From NCBI GenBank assembly GCA_026874595.1, contig CM049314.1, positions 17,104,729-17,168,728 of the forward strand: a stretch of 64,000 nucleotides of DNA, given 5' to 3'. Below the pieces are notes generated by a model. It saw nothing but the letters and a program-made list of their open reading frames with translations, was not told where the DNA came from and made no database searches. Origin of the DNA: Sipunculus nudus (Eukaryota > Annelida > Sipuncula > Golfingiida > Sipunculidae). Shown one piece after another: positions 1-14,905 of the stretch; within the stretch, counting starts at the first letter, position 1; each line of letters opens with the position of its first letter. The translations under genes were made by a program, and so were the position numbers.

Positions 1-983
1 CAAGGACGATTGTTATCGTGGATGATGTACTTCAACGGTTCTATATAGTGAAGCCAGTTTACCTGACCACGTAATTTTTTTTACAAGGAAGATGGTTTGG
101 TGGCCGATGTATTTCCAAGGTTCTTTATAGTGAAGCCAGTTTACCTGACCACGTGACTTTTTTTTCGGGGAAGATGGTTTGGTTGTCGATGTCTTTCAAA
201 GTTTCTTTATAGTGAAGCCAGTTTACCTGACCACGTGACTTTTTTTACAGGGTAGATGGTTTGGTGGCCGATGTCTTTCAAAGGTTCTTTATAGTGAAGC
301 CAGTTTACCTGACCACGTGACTTTTTTTTACAAGGACGATTGTTATCGTGGAAGATGTATTTCAACGGTTCTATATAGTGAAGCAAGTTTACCTGACCGG
401 GTAATTTTTTTTTACAGGGAAGATGGTTTGGTGGCCGATGTCTTTCAAAGGTTCTTTATAGTGAAGCCAGTTTACCTGACCACGTGACTTTTTTTACAGG
501 GTAGATTGTTTGGTGGCCGATGTCCTTCAAAGGTTCTTTATAGTGAAGCTAGTTTACCTGACCACGTGACTTCTTTTACAGGGAAGATGGTTTGGTGGCC
601 GATGTCTTTCAAAGGTTCTATTGTGAAGCCAGTTTACCTGACCACGTGATTTTTTTTACAGTAACGGTGGTTTCGTGGCCGATGTCCTTCAAAGGGTCTA
701 TAGTGAAGCCAGCTTACCTGACCACGTGACTTTTTTTACAGGGACGATGGTTTCGTGGCTGTCGTCTTTCAAAGGTTCTATAGTGAAGCCAGTTTACCTG
801 ACCACGTGACTTTTTCTACAGGGAAGATGGTTTGGTGGCCGATTTCCTTCAAAGGTTCTATAGTGAAGCCAGTTTACCTGCCCACGTGACTTTTTTTTAC
901 AGGGACGATGGTTTCATGGCAGATATCTTTAAAAGGTTCTTTATAGTGAAGCCAGTTTACCTGACCACGTGACTTTTTTACAG
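1..983 (+). repeat. Acceptor-derived minisatellite before gene A exon 4
   Basis: About 12 tandem units of roughly 75-85 bp. Each contains a T-tract plus ACAG, then GGACGATGG..GGCCGATGTCTTTCA.., then TTTACCTGACCACGTGAC. The unit reproduces the true 3' splice site and the first ~57 nt of exon 4, which begins right after the last unit. Every unit therefore presents a plausible acceptor. Confidence 0.85.
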
Positions 984-1101
984 GGACGATGGTTTCGTGG
1001 CCGATGTCTTTCAGAAGTCTGTAGTGATGCCGGTATACCTTGTTGCCTTTGCGGTGTCAGACTTTGTACAGAAAAACAAAACAACGGATGCAGGGACTTT
1101 T
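984..1101 (+). CDS. Gene A exon 4: end of M1 N-terminal domain
   Basis: The acceptor is the last TTTTTTACAG of a long array of near-identical acceptors. One base completes a codon, then 39 codons follow, with VYLVAFAVSDF at the core, ending at GTAAGT. Its 118-nt length equals gene B exon 4, which encodes [11 protein letters not shown]. The first ~57 nt of this exon are themselves part of the repeat unit found at 1-983. Confidence 0.85.
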
Positions 1102-4100
1102 GTAAGTAATGTATTAATGTCGCTTTCAGCCACAAGAGGGAAATTATAAACAATCACAAGCAATATCTTGATCGTTTTATGTTTACAAAGTGTTCTATCA
1201 AAAGCATATTAAAGCATTCTCGTTTGTTATACATGTTAATATTGTATACATATAATGTTACAGGTTATAATCATTCCATATAAATGTTTAGTCCTTTTAT
1301 ATTACATTTATTTTATTATTTGTATGCCACGGTCATATCATTCGTATATTAAACGAGTGGCCAATGGACAATGAAACTCATCGGTAGAATGCTTAAGGAA
1401 GTTCAGTGTTCTGCAGAAGACTTATGATCCCATTCAGTGGCGTCAATTTATCTTCCAGGTTGGGGGGGGGGGGGGATGACCCGATGAACCTGTTTTCCAG
1501 GTTCGCCATTGGGGTCGCAGGGATTATGCGGATCAACTTGACTTTACTTTGAATTTCGCTGGAGAATTGATAGAAGCATTTGAAAATTATACTGGAATTC
1601 CTCACCAAGTATCCAAGACAGGTGAGTTGCAATTATTGTAAATCTCAGTTATGTAAATAAACGAGTCAGTTGATGTTAATTCATATTTCTTAATATATGA
1701 TATATTATCTAATCTTTACTTATTGTGCACACTTTGACGAAATGGATCCGTCTAAAATTTGGTGGCGTTTTTATTAATTGCAGCTTTACCTTTCGATGGG
1801 AGTAAATCAAGTGAATAATTTGACAGCTGTTGGATAATAGTATAAGTTATAAACCATTTACTGCACATAGGGTAATGTAGGTACAAAACTATCCACAAGG
1901 CTATAATGCTCCTCTCGCAGCGGTTATACACTGTAACCGCTGTTTGTATAGCAAGGATCTCTGGGGTCGACCACCAGGGTGAGCGCAGAACAAAGAATTG
2001 CAATCAGACCAATGAGAGCGTGGCATCGCAATATGCATCCAACTCCAAATTTTCAATAAGCGATCCCCGCTTTCGTTGAGAATCTTGCTATACAAACAGC
2101 GGTTACACGAAAGGACATCTGGTATAACGTACATATTGCGAGGTGTTCATATGTCACACGTATTGCATATTTATTTTTAGTTCCGAAGTTTCCATTTACC
2201 ATTCTTGACTCGATCAGGCATGCAGGAAAAAGATACTGCATGTACTTTAAACAGGTATTTAAAAGTATGGTAACCAAAAGGAGGTATAGATATAAAGATG
2301 TCTGCATCACTTTTGTTGCTGATTGCGAACAATTTCTGACTACAGATCAAATAGCTGTCCCAGGATTCAAGGCTGATGCTATGGAGAATTGGGGCCTAAT
2401 AGTCTACAGGGAGGAATACATTTACTACAATCCGAAATTCAGCATGACAAGTGAAAAACAATATGTTGTCCAATTAGCTGCACACGAACTTGCTCATCAG
2501 GTAAGATCGCAAACCTACGCTTGTCATTATTTCCAAACTTTACCTCAGTTTTTGTACTTCTGTTAACCTTTGTAGCCAGTTTCCAATGACCGTTATATTT
2601 TTTTGGTAATTTTAATTATTATTTTTTGTATTGATAGTTATATAACTTCTGACACAAGAATATTTTTCGCCGTGTACTTATATGTTTGCTGAGATTACAG
2701 CATCAATAGTGTCTGTATTTAAAGGATAGGCTGAAATTAGTGTACCTCACATCTAAGGCGTTCATATTATGTTCAATATACTTGTACATGTATTACACAG
2801 TGTATACCACATATAGTCAATATACAAGTATCTACCGTGTATATACGCTCATATACGGGTGAGAACACGAGTTATGACATTCTTTAACTATTTTCATTTT
2901 ATTTTATGCTCTTCCTTAAGTTGAAGTTTTAATAAGTTTAAAAAAATATATAAATACTTTTGCAAACCGGTATGCATGGACGTTAGTCGTCAAATTTATT
3001 TGATCATTAATTATGTGAAACTTTGAAATACTGCTGAATTTAGGATTAAAAAGCATACTGCTATTCTGACAAATATACAAAAAGAAGGGAATTTGTGATA
3101 GTTTATAAATTTTTGTGCGAAATGTTCCAGTGGTTTGGTAACTTGGTCACGTGTGACTGGTGGGATGACACGTTCCTAAACGAAGCAATGGCGTCATACT
3201 TTGAAGTATTCGGGACAGAGGCAGTTCAGCCAACATGGGACACGGTGAGTTGATTTGATATAAAACATGAGAGTCAGGTATGCGCATGCGTATGCGGTAC
3301 TTATACGTAAGCGGTACGTATGCGGCAAAACTTGAGATAAAGTACAGCGCTACAGGAGAGGAGAAGTCATCTGCCATAGGAATACCTCACCACTCACGTC
3401 AAATTATGGAATTCCCGCGTACCTTGCTATGCGCATGCGTTTTTAAGCGCTACATTATTATGCGTTTGATTTTTTAAAAAATGTGACCAGGTTATTGCGG
3501 CAGTATACAATAAATTACATTAGAATAGTTTACTTAACTGGCCACTTATTAGACATTCAAAGACGATGACCAAATTATGTTAGAGGAGTAAAAACTAAAC
3601 TAAGCTATAACTTATCTTACTTTTAAAATAATTTACAATAAAATTAGGCATTTATATTAGCTCATAGTCATGTTATGGTAAATAGTCCCATCAGGACGTG
3701 TAGAGTTCCGAGCCCAGATACCAGCTCTTTACGTTGAAGATGCACGGCCTGACTAACTATTTATATGGAACTAAGAGAAATGCCGATACAGCTCTGAGTA
3801 TGAACTCTATGATTCAAAATCTGAAATGTAGTCTAGATGGGAAAGGACATGATTAGTACGCCTGGTTCAATGTTTTTTGTGAACAAGCTTACACCCTGCA
3901 TTTATATTTAATATTTAACAGCACAGGCAACATAATTTAAATGTTGTTTGTACAACATCGACGCATAATTTTTAAACACAAAAGTGGCCTTACCTTACCT
4001 TAAAACAGCGTCGCACATCAGAAACAAGTCCAACGGTGTGTCGAACTACACTCCCTTCTGAAAAATTCACGTCATATTTATAAATTTTAACAGCCGGCGG

Positions 4101-6004
4101 GCAACAATTCTATTTATTTTTAATACCTAGCACTCAAGTCGACAAACAAGAACTTTTCCTATTACGACTTCGGGCAATCATCGTGTGTTATGCTTAAGGC
4201 CATTTTTTGTTAAGTTCGTTGCCTCAGTTGATTCTGGCTGATTCAAAGTCATGTGTAGCAAAGGGGAATTCCTCCAACCGCAAGCTAAGCGTCATTTCAC
4301 CATTGATAGACTAACATATTTAATCATCTATAAAGCGTCACTCTTACATTTTACTACACTTCAATACAGAAAACACGGTTATACTATTTAATATATGTAT
4401 ACATGTATATTTATATATAATTGTAGAAAGTGTGTATTCTTTATAACTTAAAAACAAAAAGATACCCAAGATATAACGATATACTGGGGAGTGCTGGATA
4501 GGGGGATGGGGGTTAAACAGACAGGGTTTGGTTAAGGATCAATGGATCAATAAAAACAGCAACTGAAAATGTTAAATGAAATTAATTATCCTAAAATAAA
4601 GAATGTATCTAAACTGTTGATGGTGATATGAGTTGATGTGAACAGAATCCTGATGATGAGGTCGTTTTGTTGTACAGGAGGACGACCTGCTTTTGTCCGG
4701 CCAGGCGGCCATGAGGATAGATAGCAAAACCAGTGCATCAGCCATGCGTCAACCATCACTAGAACATAATCATGAAGTCCAGGGTGCATTTGGTACCATT
4801 ACCTACCGCAAGGTACGTAAACACAGATAACCATCACCTACCGCAAGGTACGTAAAAAAAGTCACCAAAATCTACCGCAAGGTACGTAAACACGATCACC
4901 ATTACCTATCACAAGGTACGTTAATACGGGTCACCATCACCTACCGCAAGGTAAGTAACACAGATCACAGGTTTGAGTATGTTGTGATCGATGTTTGCTT
5001 TGTATTAGAGGACTGATATTTGATGATGATGCAGACGATATTTGCTTTGTTGTAGGGGCTGGTGTTATGCTGATGTGATTGATGTTTGTTTTGTTGCAGA
5101 GGACTGGTGTTATAACGATATGAGTGATGTTTGCTTTGTTGTAGGGGCTGGTTTATGCAGATGTGATTAATGTTTGCTTTGTTGCAGAGGGCTGGTGTTA
5201 TTACGATATGAATAATGTTTGTTTTGTTGTAGGGGGCTGATGTTATGCTGATGTGATCGATGTTTGCTTAGTTTTAGGTGGCTGGTTTGATGATAATGTG
5301 ATTGAAGTTTGCTTTCAAGTTGTTGTAAGGGTTTGCTGATGATGTGATTGATGTTTTTTTTTCTGTTATAGGTGTATGGTGTGATGATGATGTGATTGAT
5401 GTTTTTCTGTTAAAAGTGGATGGTGTGATGATGATGTGATTGATGTTTTTTCTGTTATAGGTGGCTGGTGTAATGATGATGTGATTGATATTTGCTTTGT
5501 TATAGGTGGCTGGTGTGATGATGATGTGATTGATATTTGCTTTGTTATAGGTTGCGGGTGTGATGATGATATGATTGATATTTGCTTTGTTATAGGTGGC
5601 TGGTGTGATGATGGTGTGATTGATATTTGCTTTGTTATAGGTGGCTGGTGTGATGATGATGTAATTGATATTTGCTTTGTTATAACAGGCTGGTGTGATG
5701 ATGATGTGATTGATATTTGCTTTGTTATAGGTGGCTTGTGTGATGATGATGTGATTGATAGTTGCTTTGTTATAGGGGGCTGCTGTGATTAGGATGATCG
5801 CTTATTTTCTCGGTCATGACACGTTCCGTCGGGCGGTGCAGGTAAGATTTTAACATACAATAATACGAATCGTTTGTTTCCGTGACATTTTTCATCTGTG
5901 TCCTTATGCGGTCCGTTGTATTCAGTAGAAGGGAGTTTTAACGACACATGGATCAAACGCACAGTGATTATTTTCCTGATAAGTTTACGAACTACTCACA
6001 CACA

Positions 6005-6056
<52 letters not shown>

Positions 6057-9000
6057 AACAATGTAAATATATATAGTTATAACGGTTAAATAAAAATCGA
6101 CGGAGATTTTCTTGACAAAACAAAGGCAAGAAAACAAAAGGCAAAAACATTATAAAAATCAATATGACCTTTGTTGGGTGTGTTGTCATTGTTTAATATT
6201 ATCGCTATTATATTTCATTATTTTACATTTTCATATTTAGCACTACCTCAGGAACAATGCTTACAAGACTGTGAAACACACTGACCTTTACAACGCCTTA
6301 GAAAAGGTAATATGTTCGTTTTTTGGTAATTGTAGTACACCATTGTTGTAATATGTGTTTGGGTCCACAGACCCCTGACTTAATAACACACCGATCATCA
6401 AGAAAACGACCATTTTTATATTTTAAAACAATGATGATCCGTTATCCGAACGTATACGTTATTACTTCCATTTAATGCCAATCCATGATTCACACCACGT
6501 GATCTGTGTTTTAAAGGACGATGGTACATCATCGTCCCGCAACTCTGTGCCATTCCCCAGAAATGTCTGTTTTGATCTTTAAGAAGTTATAACACCAATC
6601 AAAATGTGAAAGCCTTCTTGAGAGTCGTTAAATAAGTCATACGAGGGGATGCACTGCATCGGCCATGCATCCTGTTGTATCAATATGGTAAATAGTCGAT
6701 GATATTAACAAGTGTTAATCCAGTACAACGGTATATTACGGCTAAGATAGGACAGCAAATTCGTGCGAATGAGTAAACAACTTGTGGAACGGCTTAGTAA
6801 TGCGCACGAAATAGAAAGTCGTGGATACGACGGAGTATTATGGGGCTGTCCCACTTAGGCGACTCTACAGGCAACTACAGACGACAAGCTGTCGCCTCAT
6901 GGTCGTCGGGGGGTCGCCTGTATGGTCGCATGTAGTCGCCTGTAGTCGCCCGAAATACGCGTGGCCTCTTACCTGTCGCCGCTGGATTTTCAACATGTCC
7001 AAAATTCACAGGCGAAAGCTTTTTTGACGCCAGTGAGCGTAGTCTTCTGCTGGCGTAGGTGCTGTCGTAGGCTGTCGCGAAGTGACGTGGGTTGTCGTAA
7101 GTCCTGTCGTAGGCTGTCGCCAGGTGACGTGGGCTGTCGTAGGTCCTGGCGTGCGCTTGTGTACTTGATACAGGGCCCATCCTTGTCTCCGGTTCCTCAC
7201 ATTGCACAGGGTAGAGACTCGGGTGGACGTCGCATGATTTCTGGTGTCGTATGTTGTCGCAAGTGTAGTCGTAAGTTGTCGTAGATGTGGTCTTACGTTG
7301 TCGTAGGTGATTGTCCTTTATCGCGGCGATTGTGTCGCCTGTTGTCGGCAGCTTTTCCTAGCTTGTCGTCAACCTATTGTAGCTTGTCGTAGGCCATTTT
7401 CGTGGCGGATGTCCTGTCGCCTGTTTTTCGGCGACCACGAGGCGACAGCCTGGTCGCCTGTAGTCGCCTGTAGAGTCACCTAAGTGGGACAGCCCCATAA
7501 GTCATGCGCTCGAGATAAAAAGTCGTGGGAACAACAACAAAAAAGTCATGCGCACGAGATAGGAAATCATGGGAACGATATAGCAAGTCATGCGCACTTT
7601 ATAGAAAGTCATAGGAACGATAGACTAAGTCATGGAACGAGATAGAAAGTTGTGGGCACGATATAGTAAGTCATGCGCGTGAGATAGTAAGTCGTGGGAT
7701 TGACATAGTAAGTCATGCGCACGAGATAGAAAGCAGGGAAACGATATAGTTATTCATCGCACGAGATAGAAAGTCGTGGGAACGATAAAGTAAGTTATGC
7801 GCAGGAGACAGGACGTCATTGGAATGACTGAATGTATCTTTTTTATTTTCACGTTTTTGGACGACTATAGCTGGCCCCCAATCTTCTGAAAGATGACCGA
7901 AAAGATTGAGCAACATTTTCTTTGTTACGTAACAGCCTTTAAGTCATAACGGTCCCAGTGTTACCGTATTTTGCCAACCAAAAAGCTGAATCTATAGGAA
8001 ATGAAAATCAGAAATACGCTCGTATGCTCAGTGATATATATTAGGGGTTAGTTAGGTAAGGGTGCCTAAGACACTGTGTTACCAGTGGCTGCTCATTAAT
8101 TATCTTACTAAAAAAGGTCTTTCTTTACGAACAATGTGTATGGTTAGGGGAAATAAAATTTCTTAGCTAAAGTTAATCAATTTCGTTTCACAAACCGTAA
8201 CAGCAAGCCCAGCTGGACGGCAGAGTCACGTGGGATGAGGAAAAGACTAACCTGTCAATCATTCTGTCCTCGTGGATTGAACAACCAGGGCACCCCGTGG
8301 TGACGATAATCAACAGGGGAGGAGGGAGGTACCGGATAGCACAGAATCGTTATCTTTTATCCCCCGGCGAGGGTTCAAACGACCAGTGAGTAACTGAAGG
8401 CTCAACGTCTCTCATGGATGCAATATTATGTGTGCATGTGGTGGTGGGGGGGGGGGATGTCCCATCTCCACTATTTCAACTAGGGGAGACATTGCCATAT
8501 CCCCCCCCCCTCCACATTTGGACAATTTAAAAAAAATACTTTATACCTGTTGTCTTTAAATTAGGATCTCATTAAAATCCATAAAAAGATGGGTTATTAA
8601 ATAAATTGGGACTTAGTGTTGCCTAATGCTTTAATAATCAATGAACTGTCTTTCATATATGACTAAAATACCAAACCGGCTAATAATGTGACATGATTCA
8701 CCCGTTTCCCCCACCACTGTGGAACCCAGCCATTAATCGCACAAATTATACAAGTAAGGCAAGTTGCAAGGATTTAAGTTAGAATTTTCTGTAGTGAGGA
8801 TCTTAAGGATTAGGAAAGGTTTATATTTGTTATTGGTTTCTGGGAATTTTCCCTTTATTTCTTACCCAAATATTTCTTTAAAATGGCTTAAATTGTAAAT
8901 CAAAATCATAAAAGTAGTTCCGGCACCAAACGACGAAGAACCCTACCCCCTCCCCCTACACACACTCAATCCACACAGCCTTTGACAGTCAGCCGCACAT

Positions 9001-9899
9001 GACGACACTGTACAGATGACACTCTCTGGTGCTGGAGGGAAGAAATGACGATATATGTAGGAGAAGGAGTTCCCGTGATCATGTAGTCAGATTGAGAGGG
9101 GGGTGGGGATGCTGGATTTAAACTTTAATGAACATGAAAATCTTAAAATGAATGTGGCGGGAGGGGTTAAGAGAGCTCAGGTTTCTAACACGGGGCGTGC
9201 CGTGGCCGGATCACTGGAACATAGCCATTAATCTAGTAAAAACAGTTAAGATGTTCAGGTTGTACCGCTAGGTTCATACAATAGACAACTTTAAAATCAA
9301 AATGCATAACAAAAAATTGGTGTCTCTGTAGAAATTTCTGCTCGGTATAGACCAACTAAAAAAAATCTTTTGCTCAGTGATTCGCAGGATTACAGAAGTA
9401 TATGTCTCATTGGAGCACAGGGTTTTAATCTGATATATGAATGCAGAGATAAACAAATGAATATCACTTACAAAATCAAATGGAGTTTTGGTAATTTTTG
9501 TACATAAAATAGACAGTTTGTTGTGAAATCAAAAATCTGTAAGAATGTATAGCTTAATTTTTTCCCTCTCTCAGAGCTTTGTGGATTATTCCTTTAACCT
9601 ACACCGGGAAAGCACAGCTGGAACAGAAACAATCGAACTTAACGTGGTTCTCAGAACGAGAGACAGGTAATATATATTTGTCTAGCGTCCAACATAACGT
9701 GGCTTACTGAGGGATAGACAGGTAATATTTATTTCTCTAGCGTCCAACTTAATGTGGCTTATTGAGCGATAGGCAGGTAATATTTAGTACAGTTGGTCAT
9801 GGCTCAGTCAGAGAGGTATCGGTAATATTTATCTAAACAGTTCAACCGAGCGAGTAATACTGTATGTAGTGATCTTTTCAGTTTATTTCTGTCAACTGG

Positions 9900-9954
<55 letters not shown>

Positions 9955-12900
9955 AATATATATATATATTTATATATATATATATATATTAATATATATA
10001 TATTTTTCCCGTAAATAAGGTTTCTATCGGACGAGGGAATAAAATAAAAATCTACAAATGCGTATTCGTTTGTTACTCTTATAAATGAAAAGCGTATTTG
10101 GCTTAACACGGAATAAACAATACATTTTATTTCATAAAGACTTACAAGGCCTTGACCAAGACTTCATTATTGGGAATTATGCATACCAAGGCTTTTACCG
10201 AGTTGATTACGACCAAGGAACATGGGATAAAATTATTGATCAGCTGAACAATAATCACGAGGTGAGAGACAGTCCCGGTCAGTTCAAAGTTTTTACACCT
10301 CAATAATGTGATCAATATTGAATACACATCTCAGATTCTTCCGATGATAATGTTTCATCATCTATTTTACACATTGCTACAATACATATACAAAATAATA
10401 TTATTATTATTTCAGCTTATCAATAAGCACACACGAGCGGAATTGATGCACGATATGGGAATGTTTGTAAAGTAAGTAAACAATGTCAACTACCAGTTTA
10501 GATAGAAAGGGGGGAGAGAGGAGACCGAGAGAGAGAGAGAGAGGGGGGGGGGGGGGATGCAGCGAGAAAAGGAGATAGTTAAATAGAGAGGGAGAAGTCA
10601 CATATAGTCGGTATTTTATGTCTCTATACTTTTTTATTTATCTAGGATCGTTATATTAAATTATCATGAACGAAATGAAATTATTCTCAAAATGGTGTCG
10701 TTGCTGAAATCTTTTCTTTATTTCATATGTTTGACGTAATGTCTATTACCCAAATATCCCATGGAATTGCTGAAGCCATAAGCACCGTTTTGACAGAAAT
10801 ATTGGAAATTATCTTCATTTGATTATATAAATAATGTAGTGACTCTCACCAAATATCTATGTGATTGCTGCAACTCTGATTAAGCCATAGATGGCGCATT
10901 CTATGTTGGACTTCTGCTGAAATGGTATTTTCCCCATCAACTATGTTATTTACTCATTATCATTGCACAGTATGGCGCAGATTGAATATCTTTTTTAAGT
11001 GCTCTATATGTTATTCGAAAAAAACAAAACGTATACAGCGGGAAGAAATAACAATTATTATTTCATAACGTATGCAGATATTAAAATCTTATTTTAATTT
11101 AATCTCACGATATCAAAATTTAGAATTACTCATTTTTACAACGAGAGAAGTGGCAAAATAACCGATCCCCGGGAATTCATGAATATTTGGTCATAGTAGT
11201 TGTACGTGCATTTCAAAGACTGTCAGCACAACATTGAGTGTTGTGGACGCAAAATGAAATATTTTGTACATAATCATGTTGATTATGGTATTACAGTTAT
11301 AAGTGTTATTATCTTTGATACAAGTTCGAATTGTTGTTTTCCCCGAACCAGCCACAAGTATAGAGAAAAGACGGAATTGGATTTCCTGAGATTAACAGAG
11401 TATCTACAGAACGAAACAGAATGGCTGCCATGGAAGGTTGCTTTGGAAAACTTTCGACGATACGGAAAGATGTTCTACAACACGGAAACCTACGATGAGT
11501 GGCACGTGAGGACACGCTTATTTTACCAATAGCTGCTTATAATGCATCAAACACTACAACCCAAGTTTATTGGTTTTACAAATGATCAAATCAGACAGCC
11601 TAAATCAGGTTTTCTTTTGTGCTACATCGAATACTGAATCTCCATGTATTTTTTCCTGTCGTATCCCGATGTATATATATATATATAGTTTGCCTTGAAA
11701 AAAGTATTCAGTATTCTAGCATATTTTAATGTGTAACGTCTACCGTCTTCATTAAATTTAATACCTAAGCTATTGCTGTATACTGAAGAATTAAGAGTAG
11801 CATTATTTCTCCACAATGCCTAAACGGCACAACCGTAAAATATGGGTATGGTTGTGCACAGTGAGTAGGAATATGTTAACGTAGGTCGGGTATGACTGTA
11901 TTTAAAAGAAGCTGATACGGTGACATCCATAAACATTTTGATTACTTGTTTTGTCACCATGTGGGTCACATAATTATACGTTTGTTTCAGCGTTATTTCA
12001 TGGACAGAGTTCTAACAAATCTCTACGATCACGTGGGCTGGGATGTCCCTGTCGATGAATCGCCTTCTTCTGCGTAAGATAATATGAATGAAGTATTAAG
12101 ATGATTGATTATTATAAATCATAGGTGAAGCCGTTTTTATGCCTGAAGCTGAAAGCAAACGCTGGCTTATATTTTCGAATTTCTCAACATAATGTAAAGG
12201 TGATACTTCAAAAGTTAACAGGTCATTCTTCTACGACTTCCATATAATACATCTAGATAGCAGATAATCAAAGAAATTAAAATTGACTAGTTCTCACTAT
12301 ACACTTACGCTCTGAACACAGCGCATGACCTCCCGGCCCAGTGACCTTCCACTCACACGCTGTGAGAAATAGCAGGATTCTTCAGGTTTGGCAACAACCA
12401 GTCAGTTTGCGCTGGATAAAGTAAAATCTGATTGGCTCTGCGTTTAAAAAAATCTGCAGAACTGGTAAAAGAAATCTGATTGGCTTAGCGCGCGTGTAAA
12501 CAAACATAGCTATGCGGGGCACGCTCGTGCGGCACGCAATACAGTAAAAATATGCTGACAGTAGGGGATAACTGTCCTCAGGCAAGTCAGTATACAGACT
12601 GTGTTGAAAGCTGACTATGGCATCGTGTGTATTCCAATCGGTGGAAAAAGTCTGTGTTGCCAAGCGCTTTCCACAGCAGTGTAAAGTGACTGGTACCTCG
12701 AAGAACATCCGTTTGTGTTGGTGATACCTGCAATGTGTTTGGTTAAATATAAAGCAGGGGGAATTCCACAGAGACGCACTGCCTAGTGGCCAAACCTGAC
12801 CGGCAACCGCGGTTTAATGCAGCGGTTAGTGTAGCGAATAGTTGAGCGTAGCCTAGCCGCTGCTTATGGAGCGTAACTATACACCTTACTGATACGATCA

Positions 12901-14845
12901 TAAGTTTATATAAAATGAATAATCGGATACATAATGATGTAAACTTCATGATGTTAAAGATTTAAAAATCTGTTTATTCCATGTTCCAACATCTTATTTT
13001 ACTGTATTACCAGTGCTTTACGGCAAAATATATTAGAAGCAGCTTGCTCTGGAGGCTATGCACCTTGTATTACAAGAGTTATGGAGCTATACCGGAAGTG
13101 GATGTTGAACAAGGAAAATAACCCGTGAGTCTTTAGTTGATTTGATCCTTTGCTCGTCCAACGAGCGATTTTAAAGTTAAAATGTTAAAATTTAATTTGA
13201 TGAAAAATGTCTCCCTTATTTTTACCAGAATAACTACCAAATATTGTGTTTATATCGAGGATTTTATTGTCTCTGACTCAGTTCAGGGCATTGTTTTAAT
13301 GATCCAATAATAAGTATATGCGTTAATAACGCAATTGAGTCATTAAAAAAAAATAATTTACGGCAAACTCGATTTTAAAATGGATGACATGTATATGTTA
13401 GTTTTTCCGAGCCTACCAGGGCTCTAGAGTCAGATAATGCCATGGTCAAAATGTAGTGGTTTCAAGATTTGTATATGCTATAGCAGTATTGAAATTGACA
13501 TTTTTGTTGACATTTATAACTACCTGGCCTATCTTATCTATTGTTTTGCACTAGGTAAATTAGGCATGTGCTACACATTCGGGATAGCTCCTGGGACATG
13601 GATTTTGTTCATGCTTTAGTACTTCTGTTAAATCGTGACTTCAGCGTTCTGTAATAAATTACATTGACGTAATACACATCTTTGTCTCTCACCTGCACAC
13701 CTCTTTGCAACTTTCTGGAATATGAATTGTGTATAAATAGGTGTACTCAAGCCTACAGGCAAGTTTTTTTTCCAAACAAAACCATCTGGGCCATTCCCTG
13801 GTCCAAAACACTTACCGACAAAGGGGTTTGAAGGTGTTTTTTTTGTCCTTCTGGCTAGTCAGTAGTATCAAGTGGATCACTACACAATTTGAGCTGGTAC
13901 GGATGTTCTGGCCCCCTGCTTGTCCAGATTCTCGATGGTTTTCCCTCTTCATAGGTTAATATTTCTATCGGTAGATGCCTTTGTGCCATGTCCGCGAAAT
14001 AAAAAGTCTGCAGCAGATATAATGGCTGGTGCCCTATGCGTTAAAGCCTAATGGCCTAAATGCAGTGCCAATGATGGCCTTTAGTCAATGTCAATGTTGC
14101 GTGAAAGTAATCTGTCGTACCAAATCCCCTTGTGTATGTCTGGCTTGTGGCGTATTACATGATACCCGGTTCAGAATTTCTGTAGAATGTCTTGAAGTTA
14201 ATTTCCATAGATCTCAGTATAGCCTTGTCTTAACCGAGCATAATAGCAATGGCAAGCTGCAAAGAAGTAAGGCGGTATCTCTTGAACCTTCCAGAGGCAC
14301 AGAAGTCGATTTCTGTCACGCTCTGCTCGGACGAACATCATCATGAGAGATACCGGCTTAAGCAGACAGTCACTAAACAGCCAGAGTCTTACTCTGTCGA
14401 GAAAAAGAATCCTGTGGAATCGCATACCATTATAATTTATCAGTAAATCTGGATATAGCTTCTTATAATGCGTGGTGCTCTAATACTCAAGAGGTTTTTT
14501 CCACTCACAGCATGGTTCGCCCTGTTTTTATTTAGCTGTTGATGCCATTTCCTTAACCTCAGTGTGTAAAACCCATTGACTTCAGGAGTGGTTTCCTCAG
14601 TTGTTAATTTCATTGGAGGTCAAAATCTACATTTCGCTTGGTTGAAAGTTACAGGTTGTTGAGCAAATGGCAAGATACTGCGCTTTAATTTATTTCCTGG
14701 TACTATTTGTACCTTTGGGTATATATATACCTTTAGGTGATTATAAGGTAAAGGGTAACAAATGACCTCTGTGTATTCACAGAGACAGAGCTAAACTGAA
14801 TGATCTGAACAACATCAGTGTATCTCGTCTCCTCTTTTTGCCCAC

Positions 14846-14905
<60 letters not shown>

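Noticed and set aside
5436-5792. 118-codon open frame with a 15-residue repeat (VIGGWCDDDVIDICF)
   Set aside because: It is the translation of the 45-bp acceptor array in the wrong frame; the period is a multiple of three, which keeps it open by itself.
6003-6189. YIYIYI open frames, also at 9804-10109, 14733-14957, 56973-57191 and 59696-59917
   Set aside because: They are (TA)n microsatellites read as protein.
14029-14446. Overlapping 105-, 75- and 65-codon frames in gene A intron 17
   Set aside because: Overlapping on both strands, no family resemblance, inside a well-defined intron.
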